The notes under the pieces: model-generated
Databases searched by the model: none
Told to the model about the DNA's origin: nothing
The model's input: only the letters and a program-made list of their open reading frames with translations
Program-made: the position numbers and the translations under genes
Assembly (NCBI GenBank): GCA_947085325.1
Contig: CAMTVY010000011.1
Location: 15,895-79,894, forward strand
Source of the DNA: JAQBXX01 sp947085325
Lineage (GTDB): Bacteria > Pseudomonadota > Gammaproteobacteria > SURF-13
DNA: 64,000 nt
Direction: 5' to 3'
Shown here: positions 1 through 7,536 of the stretch, one piece after another
How positions within the stretch are numbered: position 1 is the first letter of the stretch
Layout: every line of letters begins with the position of its first letter

Positions 1-655
1 CTTCGATGGTAAGCCCGGAGGTATCCAGCACCACGGCATCGGGCGCTGGCCTGAGGGGAGAGGCGCTACGCGCACTGTCACGCGCATCACGCTCGGCAAT
101 CTCGGCAACAAGATCGGGTATGGTAGCACCGCTCTGATTAGTGATCAACCCTTTTTCGATCAACTGCTTATAGCGGCGTTCGGCCCGGCACTGCGGGCTT
201 GCGGTGAGAAAAATCTTGGGCTGGGCAGTGGGGAATACCACGCTGCCCATATCGCGCCCGTCCGCCACCAGCCCCGGCGGCTGGCGAAAGGCCCGTTGCC
301 GCTCCAGCAGCGCCGCCCGCACAGCCGGCAGGACGGCAAGCCGGGAGGCGGCGTTACCGCACCTCTCGGCGCGCAGCGCCTGCCCCACATCACGCCCCTC
401 CAGCAGCACCCGATCCGCCGCAGGGTCGTCCCCCTGCACCACAAAGTCTGCGTCCAGCCGCGCTGCCAGTGCCGCCAGCGCCTCCTCGTCGTCAAGGGCC
501 ACACCGTGGTGTTCGGCCGCCAATGCCACCAAGCGGTACAGCGCCCCGCTGTCCAGCAGGTGCCAACCCAGCCGCTGCGCCAGAATACGGCTCAGCGTAC
601 CCTTGCCCGACCCGCTGGGGCCGTCAATCGTCAGCACCGGAACCGCGTGGCTCAC
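1..655 (-). CDS. cmk: Cytidylate kinase, 3' end cut by window edge
   Basis: Phosphorylates CMP and dCMP with ATP in pyrimidine nucleotide metabolism; cytoplasmic. About 218 residues are visible of a family that is usually about 225-230 long, and the C-terminus lies outside the window. The N-terminus has the P-loop GPSGSGKGT, then DSGALYRLVALAA and the DGRDMGSVVFP segment typical of Cmk. I chose the GTG at 655 because it overlaps the aroA stop as GTGA (4 bp), which implies translational coupling, and because it puts the P-loop at the expected distance from the start. It is the last visible gene of the operon that begins at gyrA. In Pseudomonas, cmk likewise follows aroA. Confidence 0.93.
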   Translation of the reverse strand, partial: MSHAVPVLTIDGPSGSGKGTLSRILAQRLGWHLLDSGALYRLVALAAEHHGVALDDEEALAALAARLDADFVVQGDDPAADRVLLEGRDVGQALRAERCGNAASRLAVLPAVRAALLERQRAFRQPPGLVADGRDMGSVVFPTAQPKIFLTASPQCRAERRYKQLIEKGLITNQSGATIPDLVAEIAERDARDSARSASPLRPAPDAVVLDTSGLTIE

Positions 656-1974
656 GCGCCATCCGTGCTGCTGATCGCGAGCCCCGCACGCTGTGCGAGG
701 CCGACAAAGCCGGGAAACGAGGTATTCACATTGGCGCAGTCAGTAATGGAGATGCCGGCCTGCGCACACAGCGCCGCCATGGCAAATGCCATGGCGATGC
801 GGTGATCGCCGTGGCTATCGACCGTCCCGCCACCCAGCCTGCCGCCCTGGATCACCATCCCGTCCGGGGTGGGTCGCGCCTCAATCCCGAGCTGCGTCAA
901 CCCGTCGGCCATCACCTGGATGCGGTCGCTTTCCTTCACACGCAGCTCATGTGCGCCGGTGAGCACCGTTTCACCCGTGGCGCAGGCGGCAGCGATAAAC
1001 AGTGCGGGAAATTCATCTATCGCCAGAGGTACCTGGTCTTCCGGGATACGCGTGCCGTGCAGACTGGCCGAGCGCACACGAATATCCGCCACCGGTTCGC
1101 CGCCCACCTCGCGCTCGTCAAGCAGTGTGATGTCCGCGCCCATGCGGCGCAGAATGTTGATCACGCCGATGCGGGTCAGATTAATGCCCACATGCTCGAG
1201 CGTCACATCCGATCCCGGCGCAATGCTGGCACCCACCATGAAAAATGCAGCGGATGAAATATCCGCCGGGACATCAATCGGCGTGGCACGCAACTCACCG
1301 CCGCCGGTGAGGCACACTGTGGCGCCGTTCTGTTCCACGGCGTAACCGAAACCGCGCAACATGCGCTCGGTGTGATCCCGCGTCGGCGCGGGTTCTGTGA
1401 CGCAGGTGGAGCCGCTCGCATAGAGCCCCGCGAGCAGCAGCGCAGACTTCACCTGTGCGCTCGCCACCGGCAGCCGATAATCAATGCCGGTCAGCCTTTG
1501 CCCGCCCCGTATCAGCAGCGGTGCGGTGCCCTGCGCCGTGGCGTCAATGCGTGCGCCCATGAGTGCCAGCGGCTCGGTGACACGCCGCATGGGTCGTCGT
1601 GACAGCGAGGCATCGCCCGTCAGCGTCACGTCAAACGGCAGGCCGCACAACAGGCCCGACAACAGGCGCATCGACGTACCCGCGTTGCCGAGGTCGAGTG
1701 GTGCAACAGGCGACTTCAGGCCATGCAGCCCCACGCCATGAATTACGACCTTGCCCGGGCCGGGATGTTCTATGTTCACGCCCAAGGCACGGAACGCCGC
1801 CAGCGTGCACAGGCAATCCTCTCCTTCAAGAAACCCGCTCACCTCAGTCACGCCAGAGGCGACAGACCCCAGCATGATGGCACGGTGCGAAATGGATTTA
1901 TCCCCCGGCACGCGCACACGTCCGCGCAATGCACCACCCGGCGTAACGTGATACGTCAGCGCAGAAGCGGTCAT
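652..1974 (-). CDS. aroA: 3-phosphoshikimate 1-carboxyvinyltransferase (EPSP synthase)
   Basis: Transfers the enolpyruvyl group of PEP to shikimate-3-phosphate in the shikimate pathway; cytoplasmic. The protein is 440 residues, normal for the family. It shows GDKSISHRAIML near the N-terminus, LGNAGTSMRLL around residue 95, and the C-terminal RVKESDRI segment. An upstream in-frame ATG at 2046 would overlap tyrA by 68 bp. The ATG at 1974, 5 nt after the tyrA stop, gives a family-like N-terminus and is preferred. In Pseudomonas tyrA and aroA are fused into one protein. Here they are separate but nearly abutting genes, which fits a fusion or fission at this point. Confidence 0.96.
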   Translation of the reverse strand: MTASALTYHVTPGGALRGRVRVPGDKSISHRAIMLGSVASGVTEVSGFLEGEDCLCTLAAFRALGVNIEHPGPGKVVIHGVGLHGLKSPVAPLDLGNAGTSMRLLSGLLCGLPFDVTLTGDASLSRRPMRRVTEPLALMGARIDATAQGTAPLLIRGGQRLTGIDYRLPVASAQVKSALLLAGLYASGSTCVTEPAPTRDHTERMLRGFGYAVEQNGATVCLTGGGELRATPIDVPADISSAAFFMVGASIAPGSDVTLEHVGINLTRIGVINILRRMGADITLLDEREVGGEPVADIRVRSASLHGTRIPEDQVPLAIDEFPALFIAAACATGETVLTGAHELRVKESDRIQVMADGLTQLGIEARPTPDGMVIQGGRLGGGTVDSHGDHRIAMAFAMAALCAQAGISITDCANVNTSFPGFVGLAQRAGLAISSTDGA

Positions 1975-1978
1975 ACCA

Positions 1979-2836
1979 TCAACCGTTGAACTGGTCACGC
2001 TCATGCTTGGCGCGGGCAAAGACCTCGAGGATGCGTACGCCGTCACTGGTGCGGATGGCAGCGTGCAATTGCTCCAGATCGGTGCTGAAACGCTCCAGCA
2101 CGGTCAGTATTGCATCGCGGTTGGCCAGGCAGATGTCGCGCCACATGACGGGGTCACTGGCGGCGATGCGCGTGAAGTCACGAAAGCCGCCTGCTGCAAA
2201 GCGGAAGATGTCGTCATGGCTTTCCGTGCGCGCGAGGCTATCGACCAGCGTATAGGCCAGCAGGTGCGGCAGATGGCTGGTGGCAGCGAGCAGCGCATCA
2301 TGACGTGCGGCGTCCATCTCCAACACCTCGGCGCCGGCCTGCTCCCACATGGCGCGCACCTGCCGGATTGCGTCCGCACTGGTGTGCGCCAACGGCGTCA
2401 GCACCACGCGGCGCTGCTGGAACAGCTCGGCAAACGAGGCCTCAACGCCACTCTGCTCAGTACCGGCGATCGGATGCCCCGGCACAAAGTTCGCAGGCAC
2501 CTCGCCAAATACCGCACGCGCCGCCTCGATGACACACCGCTTGACGCTGCCCGCATCGGTAATCACCGTGTGTGGCGCCAGCGCGGGCTTGATCTGTTTC
2601 AACACCGTCTCTGTGGCGCCGACAGGTACTGCCAGCACGACCATGTCAGCGTCTTGCACGGCGACGCGCAGATCCGATTCATAACGGTCAAGCACACCCA
2701 GCGTAACGGCCTTTTGCAGCTGCGCGGCATTGCGCCCGCTGCCGACGACCTCCTGGCACGCGCCCGCCTGCTTGAGCGCGCGCGCGAGCGAGCCGCCGAT
2801 CAATCCCACGCCGATGATAGTTAATTTATTTATCAT
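1979..2836 (-). CDS. tyrA: Prephenate/cyclohexadienyl dehydrogenase
   Basis: Oxidatively decarboxylates prephenate (or arogenate) with NAD(P) towards tyrosine. The 285-residue protein starts with a Rossmann fold (IIGVGLIGGSLARAL, residues 7-21), followed by VPGHPIAGTEQSG, a segment typical of prephenate dehydrogenases. There is no chorismate mutase domain; that activity is carried by pheA in the same operon. It lies between hisC and aroA on the same strand. The sequence does not show whether prephenate or arogenate is the preferred substrate. Confidence 0.93.
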   Translation of the reverse strand: MINKLTIIGVGLIGGSLARALKQAGACQEVVGSGRNAAQLQKAVTLGVLDRYESDLRVAVQDADMVVLAVPVGATETVLKQIKPALAPHTVITDAGSVKRCVIEAARAVFGEVPANFVPGHPIAGTEQSGVEASFAELFQQRRVVLTPLAHTSADAIRQVRAMWEQAGAEVLEMDAARHDALLAATSHLPHLLAYTLVDSLARTESHDDIFRFAAGGFRDFTRIAASDPVMWRDICLANRDAILTVLERFSTDLEQLHAAIRTSDGVRILEVFARAKHERDQFNG

Positions 2837-2848
2837 TATAAAAACCCA

Positions 2849-2937
2849 ACGCCAAGGCGCAAAGACGCAAAGTTCACAATAGCAAGCAAGGCGATAACCA
2901 GCGTTAGCTTTCTTGCGCCTTGGCGTCTTTGCGTTGA
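2849..2937. repeat. Dispersed palindrome, AACGCAAAGACGC family, copy A
   Basis: The left arm (2849-2874) and right arm (2911-2937) are imperfect inverted repeats built from the words CGCAAAGACGC and CCAAGGCGC. This copy sits between tyrA and hisC, and its right arm runs into the hisC coding sequence, where it encodes the last residues of HisC. Related copies lie at 22835, 36845 and 55193, each between two genes. Confidence 0.85.
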
Positions 2938-4058
2938 GTAGCTGGCTGATCCTTCACCAACACCTTTTCCAAGGCTTTAATAAAACGTTCGTTTTCTTCA
3001 GGCAATCCAATCGTGACGCGCAAATGCTGCGGCATGGCATAATTCGCCACCGGGCGCACAATCACACCCTCGCGCAGGAGTGCATCATAGACATCCAGCG
3101 CATTGCGCCTGATATCCACACACACAAAGTTGCCCGCCGAAGGGATAAACTCCAGCCCCATGGCAGCAAATGCCGAGGTTAGCTGCGCCATGCCATCACG
3201 ATTACACGCCAGACTGCGCGCAAGGTGATCGTTATCTTCGAGCGCCGCCAGTGCCGCCACCTGCGCCAGACTGTTCACATTGAATGGTTGACGCACCCGG
3301 TTCAGCATATCAGCCGCCTCCGGCTGAGACAGTGCATAACCCACGCGCAGCCCGGCCAAGCCGTACGCCTTGGAAAACGTGCGCGTCACAATCAGGTTCG
3401 GAAACCGCGTGAGCCACAGACTCGCATCCGGGTAGTCAGCAGCGGCATCACGTGCGTACTCAAAATACGCCTCGTCCACCACCACCAAAACTGAGGGCGG
3501 CACGGTCTGCAGGAAATCTTCCAGCACACGCCCCGACAACCAAGTGCCGGTAGGATTGTTCGGATTGGCAATAAATACCACGCGGGTACGGTCGTTCAGC
3601 AGTGCCTGCATGGCATCGAGATCGTGTCCCCAGTTGCGTACCGTCGCAACACGCGCCGTGGCGCCGACCGCCTGCGTCACAATGGGATACACGGCAAAGG
3701 CGTGCGCGGAAAACACCACTTCATGCTGCGGCGTGACAAACGCGCGTGTAACCAGCTCCAACAGATCATTCGAGCCATTACCCAGCGTGACTTGATCCAG
3801 CTGCACGCCGTGTCTGCGCGCCAGCGCGGCACGCAGATCAAACCCTGCGCCGTCGGGATAACGTGCAAGCTGGGTTAGTGACTGTTGCACGGCACTCACC
3901 GCACGCGGACTCGGCCCCAATGGGTTCTCGTTAGAGGCCAGCTTGATGATATCGCGCACACCGTATTCACGCTCCAGCTCTGCAACCGGCTTGCCCGGCA
4001 CATAGGGTTGCAGATTGCGCACGCCCGGCGCGGCCAATTCCATGAAAGAGACACGCAT
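2904..4058 (-). CDS. hisC: Histidinol-phosphate aminotransferase
   Basis: PLP enzyme that transaminates imidazole acetol phosphate in histidine synthesis. In this operon context it may also transaminate prephenate or aromatic keto acids, as proposed for HisC2 of Pseudomonas. The 384-residue protein shows LASNENPLGPSP near the N-terminus, FIANPNNPTGTW around residue 165, and the PLP-lysine segment RTFSKAYGLAGLRVGYA around 230. The final 11 residues (TQRKDAKAQES) are encoded by the arm of an intergenic palindrome and are probably not part of the conserved fold. The start at 4058 has no strong ribosome binding site; the ATG at 4043 is an alternative. Confidence 0.93.
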   Translation of the reverse strand: MRVSFMELAAPGVRNLQPYVPGKPVAELEREYGVRDIIKLASNENPLGPSPRAVSAVQQSLTQLARYPDGAGFDLRAALARRHGVQLDQVTLGNGSNDLLELVTRAFVTPQHEVVFSAHAFAVYPIVTQAVGATARVATVRNWGHDLDAMQALLNDRTRVVFIANPNNPTGTWLSGRVLEDFLQTVPPSVLVVVDEAYFEYARDAAADYPDASLWLTRFPNLIVTRTFSKAYGLAGLRVGYALSQPEAADMLNRVRQPFNVNSLAQVAALAALEDNDHLARSLACNRDGMAQLTSAFAAMGLEFIPSAGNFVCVDIRRNALDVYDALLREGVIVRPVANYAMPQHLRVTIGLPEENERFIKALEKVLVKDQPATQRKDAKAQES

Positions 4059-4069
4059 GACGCAGCAGC

Positions 4070-5149
4070 TTACAGCACGGCCTTGGGATAGGAACCCAGC
4101 ACTTTCAGCAGCGCCGCCTCGGACTGAATCTCCTTCAGTGCTGCCGCAACAGCCGGTTCCTGCATGTGCCCTGCAATGTCAATGAAAAACACATACTCCC
4201 AAGCCGCCTGGCGGGATGGACGCGATTCGATGCGCATCATGCTGATTTTGTGATGCGCAAGCGGCGCCAGCAGGTGATATAGCGCCCCGGATTGGTTGCG
4301 CGTCGACACCAGCAGGGAGGTTTTATCGTTGCCACTGGGTGCCGTGTCCTGCCGCCCCAGCACCAGAAAACGCGTGGTATTGTTGGGCTCATCTTCTATA
4401 TTCACAGCCAACGCGCGCAACTGGTAAATCGACGCGGCAAGATCACTGGCAATTGCAGCGGCGCCCGCCTCCTGTGCAGCACGCCGGGCACCCTCGGCAT
4501 TGCTGCTCACAGGCAGCAGCTCCATGCCATGCACGTGGCTGTCCAGCCAATCCCGGCACTGTGCCAGCGCCTGCGGATGGGCATACACACGCTGCACCTC
4601 GCTCAGTGTGTCCGCCTTGCTCAACAGTTGGTGATTTACACGCAGCTCTATTTCACCGCAGATCCGGAGCGGCGACAGCATAAGCATATCCAGTGTATGA
4701 CTGACGGCCCCCTCGGTGGAGTTCTCGACCGGTACCACGCCGTAGTTGGCGGTACCGGACTCGACCCCACGGAAGATATCATCGATATCCGCCACTGGCA
4801 GCACGGTAACCGCATGACCAAAGTGCTTGAGGGCGGCCGCTTCGGAGTAGGTTCCCTGCGGCCCCAGGTAGGCGATGCTGAGCGGTTGCTCCAGCGCACG
4901 GCAGGCAGACATTATTTCACGGAACAGTCGCGCCATCTCCTCATCACTGAGTGGGCCGTGATTGCGCTCCAGCGCCTTGCGCAACACTTCCGCCTCGCGC
5001 TCGGCGCGGTAGCACTCATTGTGCTCGCCGTTGGCGCGCTTGGTCTCTGCAACTTCCTGCGCACACGCGGCACGCTCACTCACCAGCGACTGGATTTTTT
5101 CATCCAGCGCATCAATGCGGGCACGTAGCGCTTGCAGTTTGTCGTTCAT
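4070..5149 (-). CDS. pheA: Bifunctional chorismate mutase/prephenate dehydratase (P-protein)
   Basis: Converts chorismate to prephenate and then to phenylpyruvate, the precursor of phenylalanine. The 359-residue protein has an AroQ-type helical mutase domain (residues 1-90, with RARIDALDEKIQSLVSER), a dehydratase domain starting at IAYLGPQGTYSEAA, and a C-terminal ACT domain with the ESRPSR motif that binds phenylalanine in the family. Feedback inhibition by phenylalanine is therefore expected. It lies between serA and hisC on the same strand. Confidence 0.96.
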   Translation of the reverse strand: MNDKLQALRARIDALDEKIQSLVSERAACAQEVAETKRANGEHNECYRAEREAEVLRKALERNHGPLSDEEMARLFREIMSACRALEQPLSIAYLGPQGTYSEAAALKHFGHAVTVLPVADIDDIFRGVESGTANYGVVPVENSTEGAVSHTLDMLMLSPLRICGEIELRVNHQLLSKADTLSEVQRVYAHPQALAQCRDWLDSHVHGMELLPVSSNAEGARRAAQEAGAAAIASDLAASIYQLRALAVNIEDEPNNTTRFLVLGRQDTAPSGNDKTSLLVSTRNQSGALYHLLAPLAHHKISMMRIESRPSRQAAWEYVFFIDIAGHMQEPAVAAALKEIQSEAALLKVLGSYPKAVL

Positions 5150-5154
5150 AAAAT

Positions 5155-5251
5155 AGTGGCGAGCGGCTAGTGGCGAGTGGCCAGGGAAAACCAGTCTATT
5201 GGGAAATTCTTCATGTAGTTACTCGCCACTCGCCACTAGCCGCTCGCCACT
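5155..5251. repeat. 27-bp perfect inverted repeat between serA and pheA
   Basis: The arms at 5155-5181 and 5225-5251 are exact reverse complements, 27 bp each, separated by 43 bp. They consist of the reiterated word GTGGCGAG. The palindrome ends 3 bp from the serA stop codon and begins 5 bp from the pheA start codon, so it fills the intergenic gap. There is no T-run to suggest a Rho-independent terminator. Confidence 0.9.
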
Positions 5252-5254
5252 GTT

Positions 5255-6418
5255 TTACAACGTACGCACTGACAGCACGCCGTCAATTTTTGCGATCTCC
5301 TGCACCACACTGTCAGGAATTTTCCCTTCGGCATCTGCCAGCGTGTAGGCATAATCGCCGCGCGACTTGTTGATCAGGTCAATGATGTTGATCCCGGCCT
5401 TGGCCATCGTGGTGGAAATCTGCCCGACCATGTTGGGCACGTTGGCATTGGCAATGGCGATCCGCTGGCCCTCGGTACGCGGCATCATTACTTCGGGAAA
5501 ATTCACCGAGTTGTGAATGTTGCCGTTTTCGAGAAAATCACGCACCTGTTCCGCCACCATCACGGCGCAGTTATCCTCCGCCTCGGCGGTGGAAGCACCC
5601 AGATGCGGCAGCGCAATAACGCGCTTGTTGCCCCGGAACAGAGTGCTCGGGAAATCGCATATATAAGCATACACCTGGCCGCTGTTCAGTGCCGTATTCA
5701 GCGCATCGACATCAATGATGCCTTCGCGCGCAAAGTTGAGCAAGACCGCGCCTTTCTTCATCAGCTTCAGGCGCTGCGCACTAATGAGATTGCGCGTAGC
5801 ATCGGAGAGCGGCACATGCAGTGAGATAAAATCCGCCTTGGCCACCAGATCATCCACGTTGGCCGCCTGTTGCACGCTGGAAGACAGCTTCCAGGCGCCC
5901 TGCACCGTAATACCGGGATCGAAACCGACCACCTTCATGCCGAGCGCAAGAGCGGCGTTTGCCACTTCACGCCCAATGGCGCCGAGACCGATCACACCGA
6001 GCGTGCGACCAGGAAGTTCGAACCCGACGAAATCCTTTTTTCCCTCCTCTACCAGCTTGTTCAATGCGGCATCGTCGCCTTCCAGCGTGCGCGCGAAATC
6101 CCACGCCTGGCAGATATTACGACAGGCGAGCAGCATGCCTGCGATTACCAGCTCTTTCACCGCGTTGGCATTCGCACCGGGGGCGTTGAACACCGGAATG
6201 CCACGGGCTGACAGCTTGTCCACGGGGATGTTGTTTACGCCCGCACCCGCACGCCCCACCGCCTTGAGCGACGCGGGCATTTCCATATCGTGCATCTTGA
6301 ACGAGCGCAGCAGAATTGCGTCTGGCTGCTGCATCTCTGACGCAATTTCATATATATCGCGTGGCAGACGTTCCAGACCAATATCCGAGATATTGTTTAA
6401 TGTTTGAATTTTGAACAT
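5255..6418 (-). CDS. serA: D-3-phosphoglycerate dehydrogenase
   Basis: Oxidises 3-phosphoglycerate with NAD, the first step of serine synthesis. The 387-residue protein is the short form. It has the GRAGAGVNNI segment at about residue 57, the nucleotide-binding GVIGLGAIGREVAN at about 140, the catalytic region PHLGASTAEAE, and a C-terminal ACT domain that normally mediates serine feedback. A GAGG lies 5 nt upstream of the ATG at 6418. serC lies just upstream in the same transcript, so two of the three serine-pathway enzymes are co-expressed. Confidence 0.95.
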   Translation of the reverse strand: MFKIQTLNNISDIGLERLPRDIYEIASEMQQPDAILLRSFKMHDMEMPASLKAVGRAGAGVNNIPVDKLSARGIPVFNAPGANANAVKELVIAGMLLACRNICQAWDFARTLEGDDAALNKLVEEGKKDFVGFELPGRTLGVIGLGAIGREVANAALALGMKVVGFDPGITVQGAWKLSSSVQQAANVDDLVAKADFISLHVPLSDATRNLISAQRLKLMKKGAVLLNFAREGIIDVDALNTALNSGQVYAYICDFPSTLFRGNKRVIALPHLGASTAEAEDNCAVMVAEQVRDFLENGNIHNSVNFPEVMMPRTEGQRIAIANANVPNMVGQISTTMAKAGINIIDLINKSRGDYAYTLADAEGKIPDSVVQEIAKIDGVLSVRTL

Positions 6419-6433
6419 GAGAACCTCGCTATC

Positions 6434-7516
6434 TCAAGCGTGACGCTGCTGAAATTCACGCATGAAGGCTACCAACGCATCCACGCCAGACTCCGGCATT
6501 GCATTATAGATGCTCGCGCGCATCCCGCCCACCGAGCGGTGCCCGGCCAGCGTGAGCAACCCGGCCTTCTTCGCCTCAGACAGAAAAATACTGTCGAGCT
6601 TGTCATCCGGCAATGTAAACGGCACGTTCATCCATGAACGGCACGCAGGGTCAACGGGGCTCTTGTAAAAACCGGAGTCGTCGATCGCGGCATAGAGCTT
6701 GTTTGCCTTGCGCTGATTGCGCTCAGCCATGCCTTGCAGCCCGCCCTGGCGCTTTATCCAGTCGAACACCAGCCCCGCAAAATACCAGCCGTAAGTCGCC
6801 GGCGTGTTGTACATCGAATCATTGTCGGCATGGATTTTATAATCGAACATCACCGGCGTACCGGGGAGCGTCTGGCCCATGAGGTCGTCGCGCACGATCA
6901 CCAGCGTCAGCCCTGCCGGGCCGATATTCTTCTGTGCACCGGCATAGATTACGCCGAACTTTGATACGTCCACCGGCCGCGACAGGATAGTCGAGGACAT
7001 ATCCGCCACCAGCGGCACATCACCGGTCTCCGGCACCCAGTGGAATTCCACACCGCCGATGGTTTCGTTCGGCGTGTAGTGCACATAGGCCGCGCCGGGA
7101 TTGAGCTGCCAGGTTTGCTGCGCGGGCACATAGGTGAAATTCCTGTCTTCCGCGCTCGCCGCCACATTTACCTTGCAGTAACGCTTGCCCTCGGCAATGG
7201 CCTTCTTCGACCATTCGCCGGTATGGATGTAATCAGCTTCAGCTTTGCCGCGCAGCAGATTCATCGGCACCATGGAAAACTGGCTGCTGGCGCCGCCCTG
7301 CAGGAACAGCACCTTGTAGTTGTCCGGGATCGCCATGATCTCGCGCAGACTGGCCTCGGCACCCTCCGCAATCGACATGTATTCCTTGCCGCGGTGACTC
7401 ATTTCCATCACCGACATGCCGCAGCCGTGCCAGTCCAGCATTTCGTCTGCCGCCTGACGCAATACTTCTTCCGGCAATACCGCCGGCCCGGCACTGAAAT
7501 TATATGCGCGTGGCAT
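6434..7516 (-). CDS. serC: Phosphoserine aminotransferase
   Basis: PLP enzyme that converts 3-phosphohydroxypyruvate to phosphoserine; it also serves pyridoxal phosphate synthesis in many gammaproteobacteria. The 360-residue protein starts MPRAYNFSAGPAVLPE and has the PLP-lysine segment YAGAQKNIGPAG. The start at 7516 is preferred over an in-frame ATG at 7528 because GAGGAG, which overlaps the upstream ATG, lies 4 nt before it. It follows gyrA by 20 bp and precedes serA by 15 bp. Confidence 0.96.
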   Translation of the reverse strand: MPRAYNFSAGPAVLPEEVLRQAADEMLDWHGCGMSVMEMSHRGKEYMSIAEGAEASLREIMAIPDNYKVLFLQGGASSQFSMVPMNLLRGKAEADYIHTGEWSKKAIAEGKRYCKVNVAASAEDRNFTYVPAQQTWQLNPGAAYVHYTPNETIGGVEFHWVPETGDVPLVADMSSTILSRPVDVSKFGVIYAGAQKNIGPAGLTLVIVRDDLMGQTLPGTPVMFDYKIHADNDSMYNTPATYGWYFAGLVFDWIKRQGGLQGMAERNQRKANKLYAAIDDSGFYKSPVDPACRSWMNVPFTLPDDKLDSIFLSEAKKAGLLTLAGHRSVGGMRASIYNAMPESGVDALVAFMREFQQRHA

Positions 7517-7536
7517 GACACTCCTCATTGCAATAA

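Noticed and set aside
2003..2824. Long plus-strand frames opposite tyrA, leuA (19141-20190), ilvB (23465-24616), gltX and icd
   Set aside because: They are antisense to well-conserved genes and arise from high G+C codon bias; none has a recognisable domain or start context.
5155..5251. Rho-independent terminator between serA and pheA
   Set aside because: The stem has a 43-nt loop and no T-run on either strand; better described as a palindromic repeat.
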